DNA from: an uncultured Prevotella sp.
Lineage (GTDB): Bacteria > Bacteroidota > Bacteroidia > Bacteroidales > Bacteroidaceae
Direction: 5' to 3'
Length of the DNA: 50,370 nucleotides
NCBI GenBank assembly: GCA_900316015.1
Contig: ONBG01000024.1
Coordinates: 1 to 50,370, forward strand
Shown here: positions 1-7,316 of the stretch, piece after piece
Numbering within the stretch: position 1 is the first letter of the stretch
How the letters are laid out: every line of letters starts with the position of its first letter
The notes under the pieces: model-generated
The model's database searches: none
What the model was told of the DNA's origin: nothing
What the model saw: only the letters and a program-made list of their open reading frames with translations
Made by a program: the position numbers and the translations under genes

Positions 1-359
1 GAATCACTTTCCGAGCCTTCCTCATCGTCGTCGGTGAAGAGCCTTTGGATCGTCTCGGGGATGCGAAACGAACGCTGCAGGTCGGGACAGGTGAACGACA
101 TCCCTTTCTCGTCGACGCGGAACTGCCCGTAGTTGAGGATGATGTTCTTGACATACCTCACCGACTTGTGCGACACCATGGCGAGCATCCGCAAGGTGGG
201 ATAGGAAAAGCTGCCCACGCAGTCGCGCCGGTGCGAGAGATAGAGCAAGAGGATCACATAAACGCCAACGGCAGTGGCGCCCCCTTCCTGGAGCATGTCG
301 TCAACGAGAGGTTTTTCCAAGATGTCCTTGGCAATCTGAATGTACGGAACTTTTTTCAT
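1..359 (-). CDS. Hypothetical protein, winged-helix-like N-terminus (3' end cut by the window)
   Basis: The frame opens at an ATG (357-359, complement) and stays open to the window edge, giving at least 119 residues. It starts MKKVPYIQIAKDILEK, then a helical stretch (YVILLLYLSHRRDCVGSF) and a segment resembling a winged helix (PTLRMLAMVSHKSVRYVKNII), and ends in an acidic run (TDDDEEGSESD). The arrangement recalls the N-terminal helix-turn-helix part of Bacteroidales replication-initiator-like or DUF4373-type proteins, but I cannot assign a family. A TATCTTTG box at 437-444 (complement) would give a leader of about 70 nt. The gene is real by its openness, promoter and start; its function is unknown and its C-terminus is not visible. 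Confidence 0.7.
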   Translation of the reverse strand, partial: MKKVPYIQIAKDILEKPLVDDMLQEGGATAVGVYVILLLYLSHRRDCVGSFSYPTLRMLAMVSHKSVRYVKNIILNYGQFRVDEKGMSFTCPDLQRSFRIPETIQRLFTDDDEEGSESD

Positions 360-395
360 GATTTAAATGATTAATAGTGAATATACGTGGTTAAA

Positions 396-412
396 CGGCA
401 CGATCCGTGCCG
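396..412 (-). promoter_or_regulatory. Short inverted repeat in the leader of the edge gene
   Basis: CGGCACG (396-402) and CGTGCCG (406-412) form a 7-bp dyad with a 3-nt spacer, between the predicted -7 box (437-444, complement) and the start codon at 359. It could be an operator or a small leader hairpin. It stands out as GC-rich in an AT-rich spacer. Its function is not known. Confidence 0.35.
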
Positions 413-800
413 CTTGCAGTTCATAGAACTACCCAACAAAGATAGTAAAAATCATCCATATTTCCAAGCAAAATGACACTTAAAATAGAGCAAGAATTCA
501 GTTTTGACTAAGATTTGAAACAGTTTTGAGACAGAGAACCTTAAATTTAACATATAATACATTGAAAATAAGCATTTTATAAATTGATGTTAAAAACCTA
601 TTTCAAACCTATTTTAATTCTATTTTTAACCTAAATAGGACTCATTTCCATCCGATAGCTAACCATTTGAAACATTTTATCTGAATACGGACCGACTTTC
701 AGGAGCCTCTCCCCCACGAACAAGATCTCTATCATCAGAAAAGGGAAATGAAAAGATGAAATAAATCCACTTAAAATGATCAATGAATTGTTATTTATTG

Positions 801-808
801 TAATTTTG
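801..808 (+). promoter_or_regulatory. -7 box for the BspA-like gene
   Basis: TAATTTTG matches the Bacteroidetes TAnnTTTG -7 element and lies 45 bp before the ATG. No TTG box is seen at the usual 19-21 nt upstream. A purine run (AAGGAG, 845-850) sits just before the start. Confidence 0.5.
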
Positions 809-853
809 CAACCAGAAAAAAGCATGCTCATTGCATAGCAAAAAAAGGAGTAA

Positions 854-3800
854 ATGATGTTAGAAATGCTTATGATACCTTGTGGCAGGGGAAGCTTGGC
901 GAAAGCTCCCTCTTCTACATTATCTTTCAATTTACAAGTTGTTCTCGCCATGGTACTGCTGCTCTTCTTTGGGACTTGTGATCTTCAGGCGGCCTCGAAA
1001 GATGAACAGTTCACGGTGAATGGCGTGATTTACAAGGTAACCGATGCCACCAACTTCTATGTCACTGCACTCGGTGTTGCAGATGACAATACCCTAACAG
1101 AGATTGACATCCCTACACGAGTGAAGAACAACGACGAGACTTTCACCGTGACTGCGTACGGCGGATTGGGTTGGACAGATGACTGGCATGCTAAAGTCAT
1201 CAAGTTGCCGGAGACGGTGACGACCATCATGGGGTCAGCCTTCTCCAACTACAAGAGCGTTACCGACTTCTACATTCCCAAGAGCGTCACCTCCATCAAT
1301 ACGGGCTTGGGCATAGAAGCCTTCCATTTCCCTAAGTTCCATGTCGATGCCGACAATCCCAACTACGCGAACGATACCGATGGGGCACTCTACAACAAGG
1401 ATCTCACACAGCTATATGCCGTGCCCAGCGCGGCAGCAGATGCCAACAACGGCACCTATGCGGTGCGCGAGGGTGTGACGAAGATCATGGGCCATGCTTT
1501 CTCCGGCAACTTCAAGAAGATCGTCTTGCCCTCCACGCTCACTGACCTCAACAACGGCTATCCCTCGTTTACAGGCTTCTACAGTCAGAATCAGGTGGCA
1601 GAGATTGCCGTCGCCGAGGGCAACACCCACTATCAAGTGGAGAGCGGTGCCCTCGTGAAGATAGATGCCACAAACGGGAACACACTGGTCTACTATCCAC
1701 CTTATCACACGGGCAGCAGTTTCACCGTCCCCGATGACGTGACCCACGTGGGTGCGTACAGCCTTTCTTACAACCCCAACCTCACGAGCGTGTACCTCAA
1801 CAAAACCGTGACAGCAGAAACGAACGGCGTGAACGAGCTGCATAACCTCACCATCCTTGGCATCCCCGCCAGCGTGACGAAGATTGAGGGACTGACCAAC
1901 AAGTGCGAGAAGATCAGCTATTACAATGTGGATGAGGGCAACCAGACCTATGCGTCCATCGATGGCATCGTATTCTCCAAGGACAAGACCAAGATCGTGC
2001 TCTATCCGCCCGCACGTCCTGATACTGAATACACCATCCCCGAAGGTACCACCACCATTCCCTCTAACGTCTTCAGTGGCTGTCCGCTGAAGGTACTCCA
2101 TGTGGCTTCCACCGTCACCAGCATCGCTGATTCCGGCATCTCCAGCATGAGTAGTTTAGAGGAACTCGACTTCCCCGACAACGGACAGCTCAAGTCGCTC
2201 ACCTGGCAGGCCGTCAGTGCACTGCCTGCCCTGAAGATCCTGCGACTGCCCAAGAACATGGAAGAAATCTATGAGCGCGGCATCAACGCCTGCGATGCCT
2301 TGGATGAGATCGACATCCCCGATGGCTCACTGCTAAAGCGTATCGACAAAGGCGGTATCGGTGCTGCCAACCTCCGACTGTTCAAGTTTGAAGGCTCCTG
2401 CCAACTGCAAGAGATTGGCGCAAGTGTCTTTGCCAATAAGACAAAGCTCGAACGCTTCGACGTTCCCGCCACGGTGACCACCATCGGCGCGAGTGCCTTC
2501 TTCAACTGCAACAGCCTAAAGACCCTGACCTTTGCCACGGGCTCCCAGCTCCAGACCTTAGGCGATGGTTGCTTTGCTCAGTGCGGCTTCGAGGAGCTAT
2601 CGCTACCCGACAACATCACCTCTATTGGCCATGAGGCTTTCCGCGAATGCAAGGGACTGAAAGCCGTGCACATCTCAAAGAGCGTCACCAGCATCGATCC
2701 TTCAGCCTTCAAATGGAGTCCCAACATCATGGAATACACCGTGGATGCTGACAATCCCAATTTCTCTGCTACCCACGGCATGCTCTGCGACAAGAAGAAG
2801 ACCACGCTCGTACTCTTCCCCTCCGGACGGGCTAACCAAAAAGCGACCGTGATACCACCTTCCATCACGACCATCGGCGAGAAGGCTTTTTACGATTGCC
2901 CCAACCTCACGAATGTAGTAATCCCCCAGAAAGTGACTAAGATTAGTGCCCGTGCGTTCGGACTCGACAAGAACCTCAACTCCATCGCACTGCTCTGCGA
3001 CCAGATGCTATCGCCCGACAACATCGACCAGACCACCAACGGGATGAGCTTCGACGACGGTACTAACGGTCAGTCAGGGGTGGTGACAAACATGTACCAA
3101 AATATCACGCTCTATGTGCGCAAGGACTTGGTAGACCAGTATAAGGCAAACGCCTTCTACCAAAAGTTCAAGGCCATCAAGACCTCTTTCACCGTGGAGC
3201 ATCCGGGGGAAAGAAACTCGGCTAACACCGATGAGTTCCTGCCTATCTCCCAGAATGGCGTCATGCTGCTCAGCACCAAGAGCACCCTTCCGGTCTACGT
3301 GGCACCCACGGAGGTGGTCAACAGCAGTGATGAAGATGAGAAAGGCTACACGCGTACCGTGAGCATGGTAGACAACTACGCTTTCGAGAATGCCGACCAA
3401 ATCAAGGAGGTGGTGTTCAAGAATAGCATCTATTCCATCGGCACACTCGCCTTCTATTCCAAGACCCAGACCGTGGACGGTGTCGTCACACCCGTTTCCA
3501 CATCCATACAAGACATTGTGTTCTGCGGAAACGAAGCACCAGAGGTGCTGATGAGCGACGAGTATGAGCTCATCGACCACTACCGGGAGTTCGCTCCCGA
3601 ACAGAAAATCTATGTGAAGAAGAGCAAGCTCGCCGACTATCAAGAGGCTCTGAGCCGGTTCAAGGACCAAGTAAGCTTCAAGCTGCCGGGCATCAAGATC
3701 AGTTCCACCTATGGCACTTTCTGCCGTGAGTTCGACACCGACCTCAGCGATTTCTACACAGAGAACGGCAAGGCAAACGTGGCAGCTTTCGTCGCAGGAG

Positions 3801-4360
3801 AATACAAAACCCGAACAGACGACAAGGGCAATGCCGTCAACTATGTGCACATGACCAGCATCGATGAGAATGGTGGCTATACAGCAGACGGGAAGACCAC
3901 CTACGGATACATCCCTGCCAACACTGGTGTGCTCCTGAAGGTACTCGACCAAGACAGCACGCCAGATGGGTTCTATTATACCATTGGTGAGCATGATGAC
4001 GCAACCTATACGATCAGCAACAACCTAATGCACGGGGTTACCGTCCAGAGCACGGACATCGAGGCTTCAGAAGATGATCCTATCTACATCATGAATGGTG
4101 GGGAATTCCATAAGGTGACCAGTAAGGGAAAGAACTTCCCTGTCCACCGCGCTTACCTGAAACTGCCCTCAACGGCGATCGCAACAGCAAAACTGCTCAT
4201 CGGCATCGGCAATGACGAGCTGACAACAGGTATCCACACGTTGGAAACAAACAAGCCTACAGACCCTTATTATTATAACTTGAACGGACAACGAGTCAAT
4301 AGACCAGGAAAAGGCATCTATATTCATAACGGAAAGAAAATAATTAACAGGCATGAGTAA
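854..4360 (+). CDS. BspA-like leucine-rich-repeat surface protein
   Basis: A 1168-residue exported protein. A long N-region is followed by a hydrophobic core (about residues 27-45) ending near LQAA, consistent with a signal peptide. Most of the protein, about 90-760, is made of BspA/TpLRR (LRR_5) units with cores such as VTTIGASAFFNC and VTSIGHEAF. A non-repeat region follows, with later LRR units around 840-880. The tail (PYYYNLNGQRVNRPGKGIYI, then a basic end) is the Prevotella-type C-terminal motif found on many secreted proteins, also seen on the GH5 enzyme in this window. The family is linked to adhesion and binding of host or matrix ligands; the ligand here cannot be read. Start at 854 (ATGATG) is chosen because AAGGAG precedes it and because the next Met would leave the signal peptide without basic residues. 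Its last 8 nt overlap the next ORF. Confidence 0.92.
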   Translation: MMLEMLMIPCGRGSLAKAPSSTLSFNLQVVLAMVLLLFFGTCDLQAASKDEQFTVNGVIYKVTDATNFYVTALGVADDNTLTEIDIPTRVKNNDETFTVTAYGGLGWTDDWHAKVIKLPETVTTIMGSAFSNYKSVTDFYIPKSVTSINTGLGIEAFHFPKFHVDADNPNYANDTDGALYNKDLTQLYAVPSAAADANNGTYAVREGVTKIMGHAFSGNFKKIVLPSTLTDLNNGYPSFTGFYSQNQVAEIAVAEGNTHYQVESGALVKIDATNGNTLVYYPPYHTGSSFTVPDDVTHVGAYSLSYNPNLTSVYLNKTVTAETNGVNELHNLTILGIPASVTKIEGLTNKCEKISYYNVDEGNQTYASIDGIVFSKDKTKIVLYPPARPDTEYTIPEGTTTIPSNVFSGCPLKVLHVASTVTSIADSGISSMSSLEELDFPDNGQLKSLTWQAVSALPALKILRLPKNMEEIYERGINACDALDEIDIPDGSLLKRIDKGGIGAANLRLFKFEGSCQLQEIGASVFANKTKLERFDVPATVTTIGASAFFNCNSLKTLTFATGSQLQTLGDGCFAQCGFEELSLPDNITSIGHEAFRECKGLKAVHISKSVTSIDPSAFKWSPNIMEYTVDADNPNFSATHGMLCDKKKTTLVLFPSGRANQKATVIPPSITTIGEKAFYDCPNLTNVVIPQKVTKISARAFGLDKNLNSIALLCDQMLSPDNIDQTTNGMSFDDGTNGQSGVVTNMYQNITLYVRKDLVDQYKANAFYQKFKAIKTSFTVEHPGERNSANTDEFLPISQNGVMLLSTKSTLPVYVAPTEVVNSSDEDEKGYTRTVSMVDNYAFENADQIKEVVFKNSIYSIGTLAFYSKTQTVDGVVTPVSTSIQDIVFCGNEAPEVLMSDEYELIDHYREFAPEQKIYVKKSKLADYQEALSRFKDQVSFKLPGIKISSTYGTFCREFDTDLSDFYTENGKANVAAFVAGEYKTRTDDKGNAVNYVHMTSIDENGGYTADGKTTYGYIPANTGVLLKVLDQDSTPDGFYYTIGEHDDATYTISNNLMHGVTVQSTDIEASEDDPIYIMNGGEFHKVTSKGKNFPVHRAYLKLPSTAIATAKLLIGIGNDELTTGIHTLETNKPTDPYYYNLNGQRVNRPGKGIYIHNGKKIINRHE

Positions 4361-4529
4361 AAAATATATACAGCCAAAAATCACCTCATTGAGCATGGAC
4401 ACAGACGCTTTGCTCATCGACACATCCGTGCCAGAAGGCAGTGACACCCCTAAAGGCGCGGATGGAACCACGGACCTGAGCGGCGCAGAGGCTAAGAAAT
4501 CTTTCTTCTACGATGAAGAGGGCTGGTAA
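4353..4529 (+). CDS. 58-aa protein overlapping the BspA gene
   Basis: An ATG lies inside the last codons of the BspA-like gene (8-nt overlap), and the frame runs 58 codons to TAA at 4527-4529. The protein starts MSKKYIQPKITSLSMDTDAL and ends in an acidic/aromatic tail (FFYDEEGW). Its middle is Gly/Ser/Asp/Thr-rich. There is no signal peptide or membrane segment. The N-terminal pattern (K-Y-x-x-P-x-I, then a hydrophobic LLID patch followed by small residues) resembles short uncharacterised Bacteroides/Prevotella proteins that recur near secreted-protein genes. Overlap with the upstream gene suggests translational coupling. I do not recognise a function; a secreted or processed peptide, or a partner of the upstream protein, are both guesses. 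Confidence 0.62.
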   Translation: MSKKYIQPKITSLSMDTDALLIDTSVPEGSDTPKGADGTTDLSGAEAKKSFFYDEEGW

Positions 4530-4594
4530 TCAGATCCCTCCTGCTAAATCGTTAAAACATCTTAAGGAAAAGAACAAGGAATCGTGAAATGCCC

Positions 4595-4602
4595 TATATT
4601 TG
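4595..4602 (+). promoter_or_regulatory. -7 box for the lipoprotein gene
   Basis: TATATTTG fits TAnnTTTG and lies 45 bp before the ATG at 4648. There is no TTG at the normal distance; instead a GTTAAAACATCTTAAGGAAA element lies at 4551-4570. Part of it resembles the start of the duplicated region upstream of the GH105 gene. Confidence 0.5.
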
Positions 4603-4647
4603 TCGTTTAGGAAACAAACGAAACAATTGTTTTAAAACTGGAAATAT

Positions 4648-5358
4648 ATGAAGAAAGTATTTTTATTGGCAATGACAGCATTGGCAATGACCTTTGCAAG
4701 TTGTGGAAACAAGACAACCCCAAGTGCCACCGGCGCAGATTCTACCCAGGACACAGCTGTAGACACAACATCTGCAGTGTTAGAGCAGGCTACGCAACAG
4801 GCAACCGATTCCCTGACCTCAGCCCTGAGCACCCAGTTGACTACCAAGGATACCAAGACCTTGACGACCACTTTGGCAAAACTTCAGGTTAAATATGCCG
4901 ATTTGGTGAAGACAGGGAAATTAGACGAGGCAAAAGCCTATGCCAGTCAAGTACAGGCTTTCATCAACGAGCATGCAACGGAGATCAAGAACGTGGCCGC
5001 AGGCAATACGACCATCGCCTCGCTCGTTGAAGGTATCAAGAACCTGCCTACCAGCGCTACCGCTACGGCACAAGAGGCTGCCGCCGCTGTGAAGAGTGAC
5101 GTGCAGACTTTGGCTACGACAGCTGCAGACAAGGCTGTAACAGATGTCAAGGCTGCTACCGTGGATAAGGCTAACGAAGCCGTGAACAAGGCAAACGACG
5201 CTGTGAACAATGCGAAGAAAGAGGCAGAGGCAAAGGCGAACGAAAAAGTAAACAACGCCAAGAAGAAAGCCAACGATGCAGTGAACAAGGCTGCCAATAA
5301 AGCCAATGACGCTGTCAACAAGGCTGCGGACAAAGCCATCAAAGGATTAGGACTGTAA
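4648..5358 (+). CDS. Lipoprotein with Ala/Lys/Asn-rich LEA-like repeats
   Basis: A 236-residue protein with a clear lipoprotein signal: MKKVFLLAMTALAMTFASC, Cys19 being the likely lipidation site. Residues 20-60 are Thr/Ala/Gln-rich. Residues 65-150 look helical. From about residue 150 to the end the protein consists of imperfect 11-residue-like repeats (KANDAVNKAA, KANEKVNNAKK), rich in Ala, Asn, Lys and Asp and lacking Pro and aromatics. This resembles LEA-like or apolipoprotein-like amphipathic helices. The tail ends IKGLGL. It probably sits in the outer membrane with an extended helical rod in the periplasm or at the surface. The role is unknown; tolerance or spacer functions are guesses. 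A strong shared terminator follows. Confidence 0.85.
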   Translation: MKKVFLLAMTALAMTFASCGNKTTPSATGADSTQDTAVDTTSAVLEQATQQATDSLTSALSTQLTTKDTKTLTTTLAKLQVKYADLVKTGKLDEAKAYASQVQAFINEHATEIKNVAAGNTTIASLVEGIKNLPTSATATAQEAAAAVKSDVQTLATTAADKAVTDVKAATVDKANEAVNKANDAVNNAKKEAEAKANEKVNNAKKKANDAVNKAANKANDAVNKAADKAIKGLGL

Positions 5359-5400
5359 GTCAGGAATCCTCTCTTGCTTGTCGCAAGGATATAAAATGAA

Positions 5401-5435
5401 AAGAGGGCGGCTTCCACCACGGAAGTCGCCCTCTT
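5401..5435. terminator. Bidirectional intrinsic terminator
   Basis: AAGAGGGCGGCTTCC and GGAAGTCGCCCTCTT pair over 15 bp (one G-T) around a 5-nt loop. It lies between the convergent lipoprotein gene and the DUF4293 gene. Confidence 0.85.
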
Positions 5436-5458
5436 GTTCATATAGGGTTGAATAGTGC

Positions 5459-5923
5459 TCACCTGATTCTGTCGGCAGAACGGATCAGCTCCTCATCAGC
5501 AAGGATCCCTCTCCTTGCCATGAACAAGAAGATGATGGCAACAAGAGGCAGGCAAGAGGCAAACCGCAGGTGCATGGTTCCCTCGCCCATCACGATGACA
5601 TTCGTGAAGATCAAGACCAGGAAAACATACCATGCCAGGCAGAAAACGATTCCCCATGTGCAAAGCTTGGCCTGCAACTGACGCTTGTGGTACAAGAAAA
5701 TGTCCAACAGGGAAAGGACAGCCACAACAGCCAAGAACAAAAACAAAGGGAGACCCTTACCGCCGAAAGAAAGGACACCATTGCTCCCCCTGACCCCTAA
5801 GTTGAACACCTGAGCCTCCACGCCCATGCCTTGGGGCTCTATGCCCAACACGGGAAAGAAAAGGCAGATGCAGATGGCCACGAAGGAAAGGAAGAGAAAC
5901 AGAGTCTGCTTGCGCTGTATCAT
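5459..5923 (-). CDS. DUF4293 family membrane protein
   Basis: A 154-residue integral membrane protein with four predicted segments: about 7-25, 58-76, 87-108 and 120-138. The C-terminal tail is short, charged and cytoplasmic (ADEELIRSADRIR). Size, topology and position directly after rpoZ match the Bacteroidetes DUF4293 family, whose function is not established. Its ATG overlaps the rpoZ stop by 4 nt (5920-5923), so the two are translationally coupled in a bamD-rpoZ-DUF4293 operon. Confidence 0.88.
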   Translation of the reverse strand: MIQRKQTLFLFLSFVAICICLFFPVLGIEPQGMGVEAQVFNLGVRGSNGVLSFGGKGLPLFLFLAVVAVLSLLDIFLYHKRQLQAKLCTWGIVFCLAWYVFLVLIFTNVIVMGEGTMHLRFASCLPLVAIIFLFMARRGILADEELIRSADRIR

Positions 5924-6258
5924 GATGCCTGTTCCTGATTATCCTTAGACGGGTCGCGCCAATAAATATTCCCTTCGACGAACTCCTGCGTAGCTAACAA
6001 CGTAGGTTTCGGCAGTTTCTCGTAGTAACGGGAGATCTCGATCTGCTCGCGGTTCTCGAAGACTTCTTCCAAAGAATCATTGTAAGAAGCAAACTCCTGC
6101 AACTTCCGGTTCAGGTCTTGCTTGATCTCTACAGAGATCTGGTTGGCACGCTTTGCAATAATGGCGACACTCTCGTAGATGTTTCCGGTCTCGTCACATA
6201 AGTCCATGATGTTACGAGTAACGGTGTTAACGGGTGCCTTTGACTTTTTATAATCCAT
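5920..6258 (-). CDS. rpoZ: RNA polymerase omega subunit (Bacteroidetes type)
   Basis: A 112-residue Rpb6/omega-family protein that would bind the beta' subunit and help assemble RNA polymerase. The N-terminal part (VNTVTRNIMDLCDETGNIYE) and the following helix (SVAIIAKRANQISVEIKQDL) correspond to the omega core. The acidic middle and the C-terminal part (PKPTLLATQEFVEGNIYW) are typical of the Bacteroidetes form, which is longer than the E. coli protein at its end. It lies 74 bp after bamD and overlaps DUF4293, an arrangement common in Bacteroidales. A small hairpin (AGGAGA/TCTCCT) lies in the bamD-rpoZ gap near 6308-6325. Confidence 0.9.
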   Translation of the reverse strand: MDYKKSKAPVNTVTRNIMDLCDETGNIYESVAIIAKRANQISVEIKQDLNRKLQEFASYNDSLEEVFENREQIEISRYYEKLPKPTLLATQEFVEGNIYWRDPSKDNQEQAS

Positions 6259-6332
6259 AATCTGTTATTAATTATATAGCTATATATGATATTTTCTTGA
6301 AACTTTCAGGAGAAGCATCTCCTCCTGCTCGA

Positions 6333-7190
6333 TCAATGAAGCGAAGAAACCGCGCCAGAGGTGGCATTCTCCTTGGTATATTCCTTGCATTTGGCAATAT
6401 ACCGCTGGGCCGTAGCCTTTTCCTTGGAATCCGGGTATTCGTTGATGAATCCGTAGCATTCATCCTCTGCATCCTGATAACGCTCCAGCTTCTTCTCTTC
6501 CACACTCTGCTGTGCCAACTCGAACTTGCTCTTCATGATCAAGATGGCGAAGTTCTCACGCAGGTTACTGTACGGATAGTCTTTCAGCGCATTCTGGGAC
6601 GTGATGATACAAGCCTCATAGTTATTCCCGCCATCCGTGCAATTGCCAAAGTAAGAGCCTAAGTTATAATACAACTGCGCAGAAAGCAGTTCTTTCTTGA
6701 CCAACTTATCCTGCAAGGCAAACAACCGGTTCTGGGCCGTGTTCCGCAATTTGGAATCCGGGTACATGTCCAAGAACTCCTGGAAAGCAGAAATGGCTGC
6801 CACGGTCTGGCTTTGGTCCAGGCGAGGCTCTGGGGTGCTCATGTAAAGGCTCTGCCCCACATAGAACTCCGCTTCCTCAGCATAGGTCCCCTTAGGATAG
6901 CTGGAATAATATTTCTTGAATGTCTCAGAAGCACCTTCATAGTCACGACTGCAATATTCAGCCATGGCCAACATATACAGGCATTCCTGTGCATTCTCAG
7001 TACCCTTCAAGGGAGTTACCAAATCCTGTAAGAGCGAAATGGAACGCTCATACTTCCCATTGGCGAAGCTCTCTTTGGCATATTCGTATTTATACAGCAA
7101 ATTGTCGGTCTTGTATACCTGATTGAATTCCCGGGCACAACTGCTGAACAGAAGCACAGCGGATATAGAGAATAATATCGTCTTCTTCAT
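6333..7190 (-). CDS. bamD: Outer membrane assembly lipoprotein BamD
   Basis: A 285-residue lipoprotein (signal ending LLFSSC, lipidated Cys18). It is built from TPR-like helical repeats: residues 30-60 (YEYAKESFANGKYERSISLL), 65-100, 110-145 with the SYPKGTYAEEAEFYVGQSLY signature, then two further repeats to about 275. BamD is the essential partner of BamA in inserting beta-barrel proteins. Length and repeat layout match the Bacteroidetes form. First gene of the bamD-rpoZ-DUF4293 operon, with its own promoter (CAAA 7236-7239 and CAAAATTA 7209-7216 on the plus strand, 19 nt apart), giving a very short leader. Confidence 0.93.
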   Translation of the reverse strand: MKKTILFSISAVLLFSSCAREFNQVYKTDNLLYKYEYAKESFANGKYERSISLLQDLVTPLKGTENAQECLYMLAMAEYCSRDYEGASETFKKYYSSYPKGTYAEEAEFYVGQSLYMSTPEPRLDQSQTVAAISAFQEFLDMYPDSKLRNTAQNRLFALQDKLVKKELLSAQLYYNLGSYFGNCTDGGNNYEACIITSQNALKDYPYSNLRENFAILIMKSKFELAQQSVEEKKLERYQDAEDECYGFINEYPDSKEKATAQRYIAKCKEYTKENATSGAVSSLH

Positions 7191-7208
7191 ATTTCCTTAT
7201 TTGACTTG

Positions 7209-7239
7209 CAAAATTACACATTATTCCGTGATCTCCAAA
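7209..7239 (-). promoter_or_regulatory. Promoter of the bamD operon
   Basis: On the minus strand, TTTG (7239-7236), a 19-nt spacer and TAATTTTG (7216-7209). The start codon is 19 nt past the -7 box. Confidence 0.7.
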
Positions 7240-7301
7240 GCAATCATCTTGATTTTTAGCAAAAAATTGCGTAACCTGATAGATATTAGAATGTTTTTTG
7301 T

Positions 7302-7309
7302 TAATTTTG
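7302..7309 (+). promoter_or_regulatory. -7 box of uvrB, very close to the start codon
   Basis: TAATTTTG ends 7 nt before the ATG at 7317, so the transcript should start within a few bases of the start codon or be leaderless. A TTG at the standard distance is not evident. Confidence 0.6.
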
Positions 7310-7316
7310 CATACGT

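Larger units (their letters stand above)
361..853. other. AT-rich intergenic region
   Basis: About 490 bp between the divergent edge gene and the BspA-like gene. It contains the minus-strand promoter box at 437-444, the dyad at 396-412 and a plus-strand TAATTTTG at 801-808 that probably starts the BspA transcript. The stretch 470-640 is very AT-rich and repetitive in composition. A minus-strand frame at 631-951 overlaps the BspA start and does not look like a gene. I see nothing else. Confidence 0.6.

Noticed and set aside
3074-3994. 306-aa antisense frame inside the BspA-like gene, and a similar one at 1412-2101
   Set aside because: They lie opposite a clear LRR gene, have no promoter or start context and read as low-complexity shadows.
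5448-5800. Plus-strand frames opposite the DUF4293 gene
   Set aside because: Shadows of a clear membrane-protein gene. Their starts lie just after a terminator and have no promoter box.
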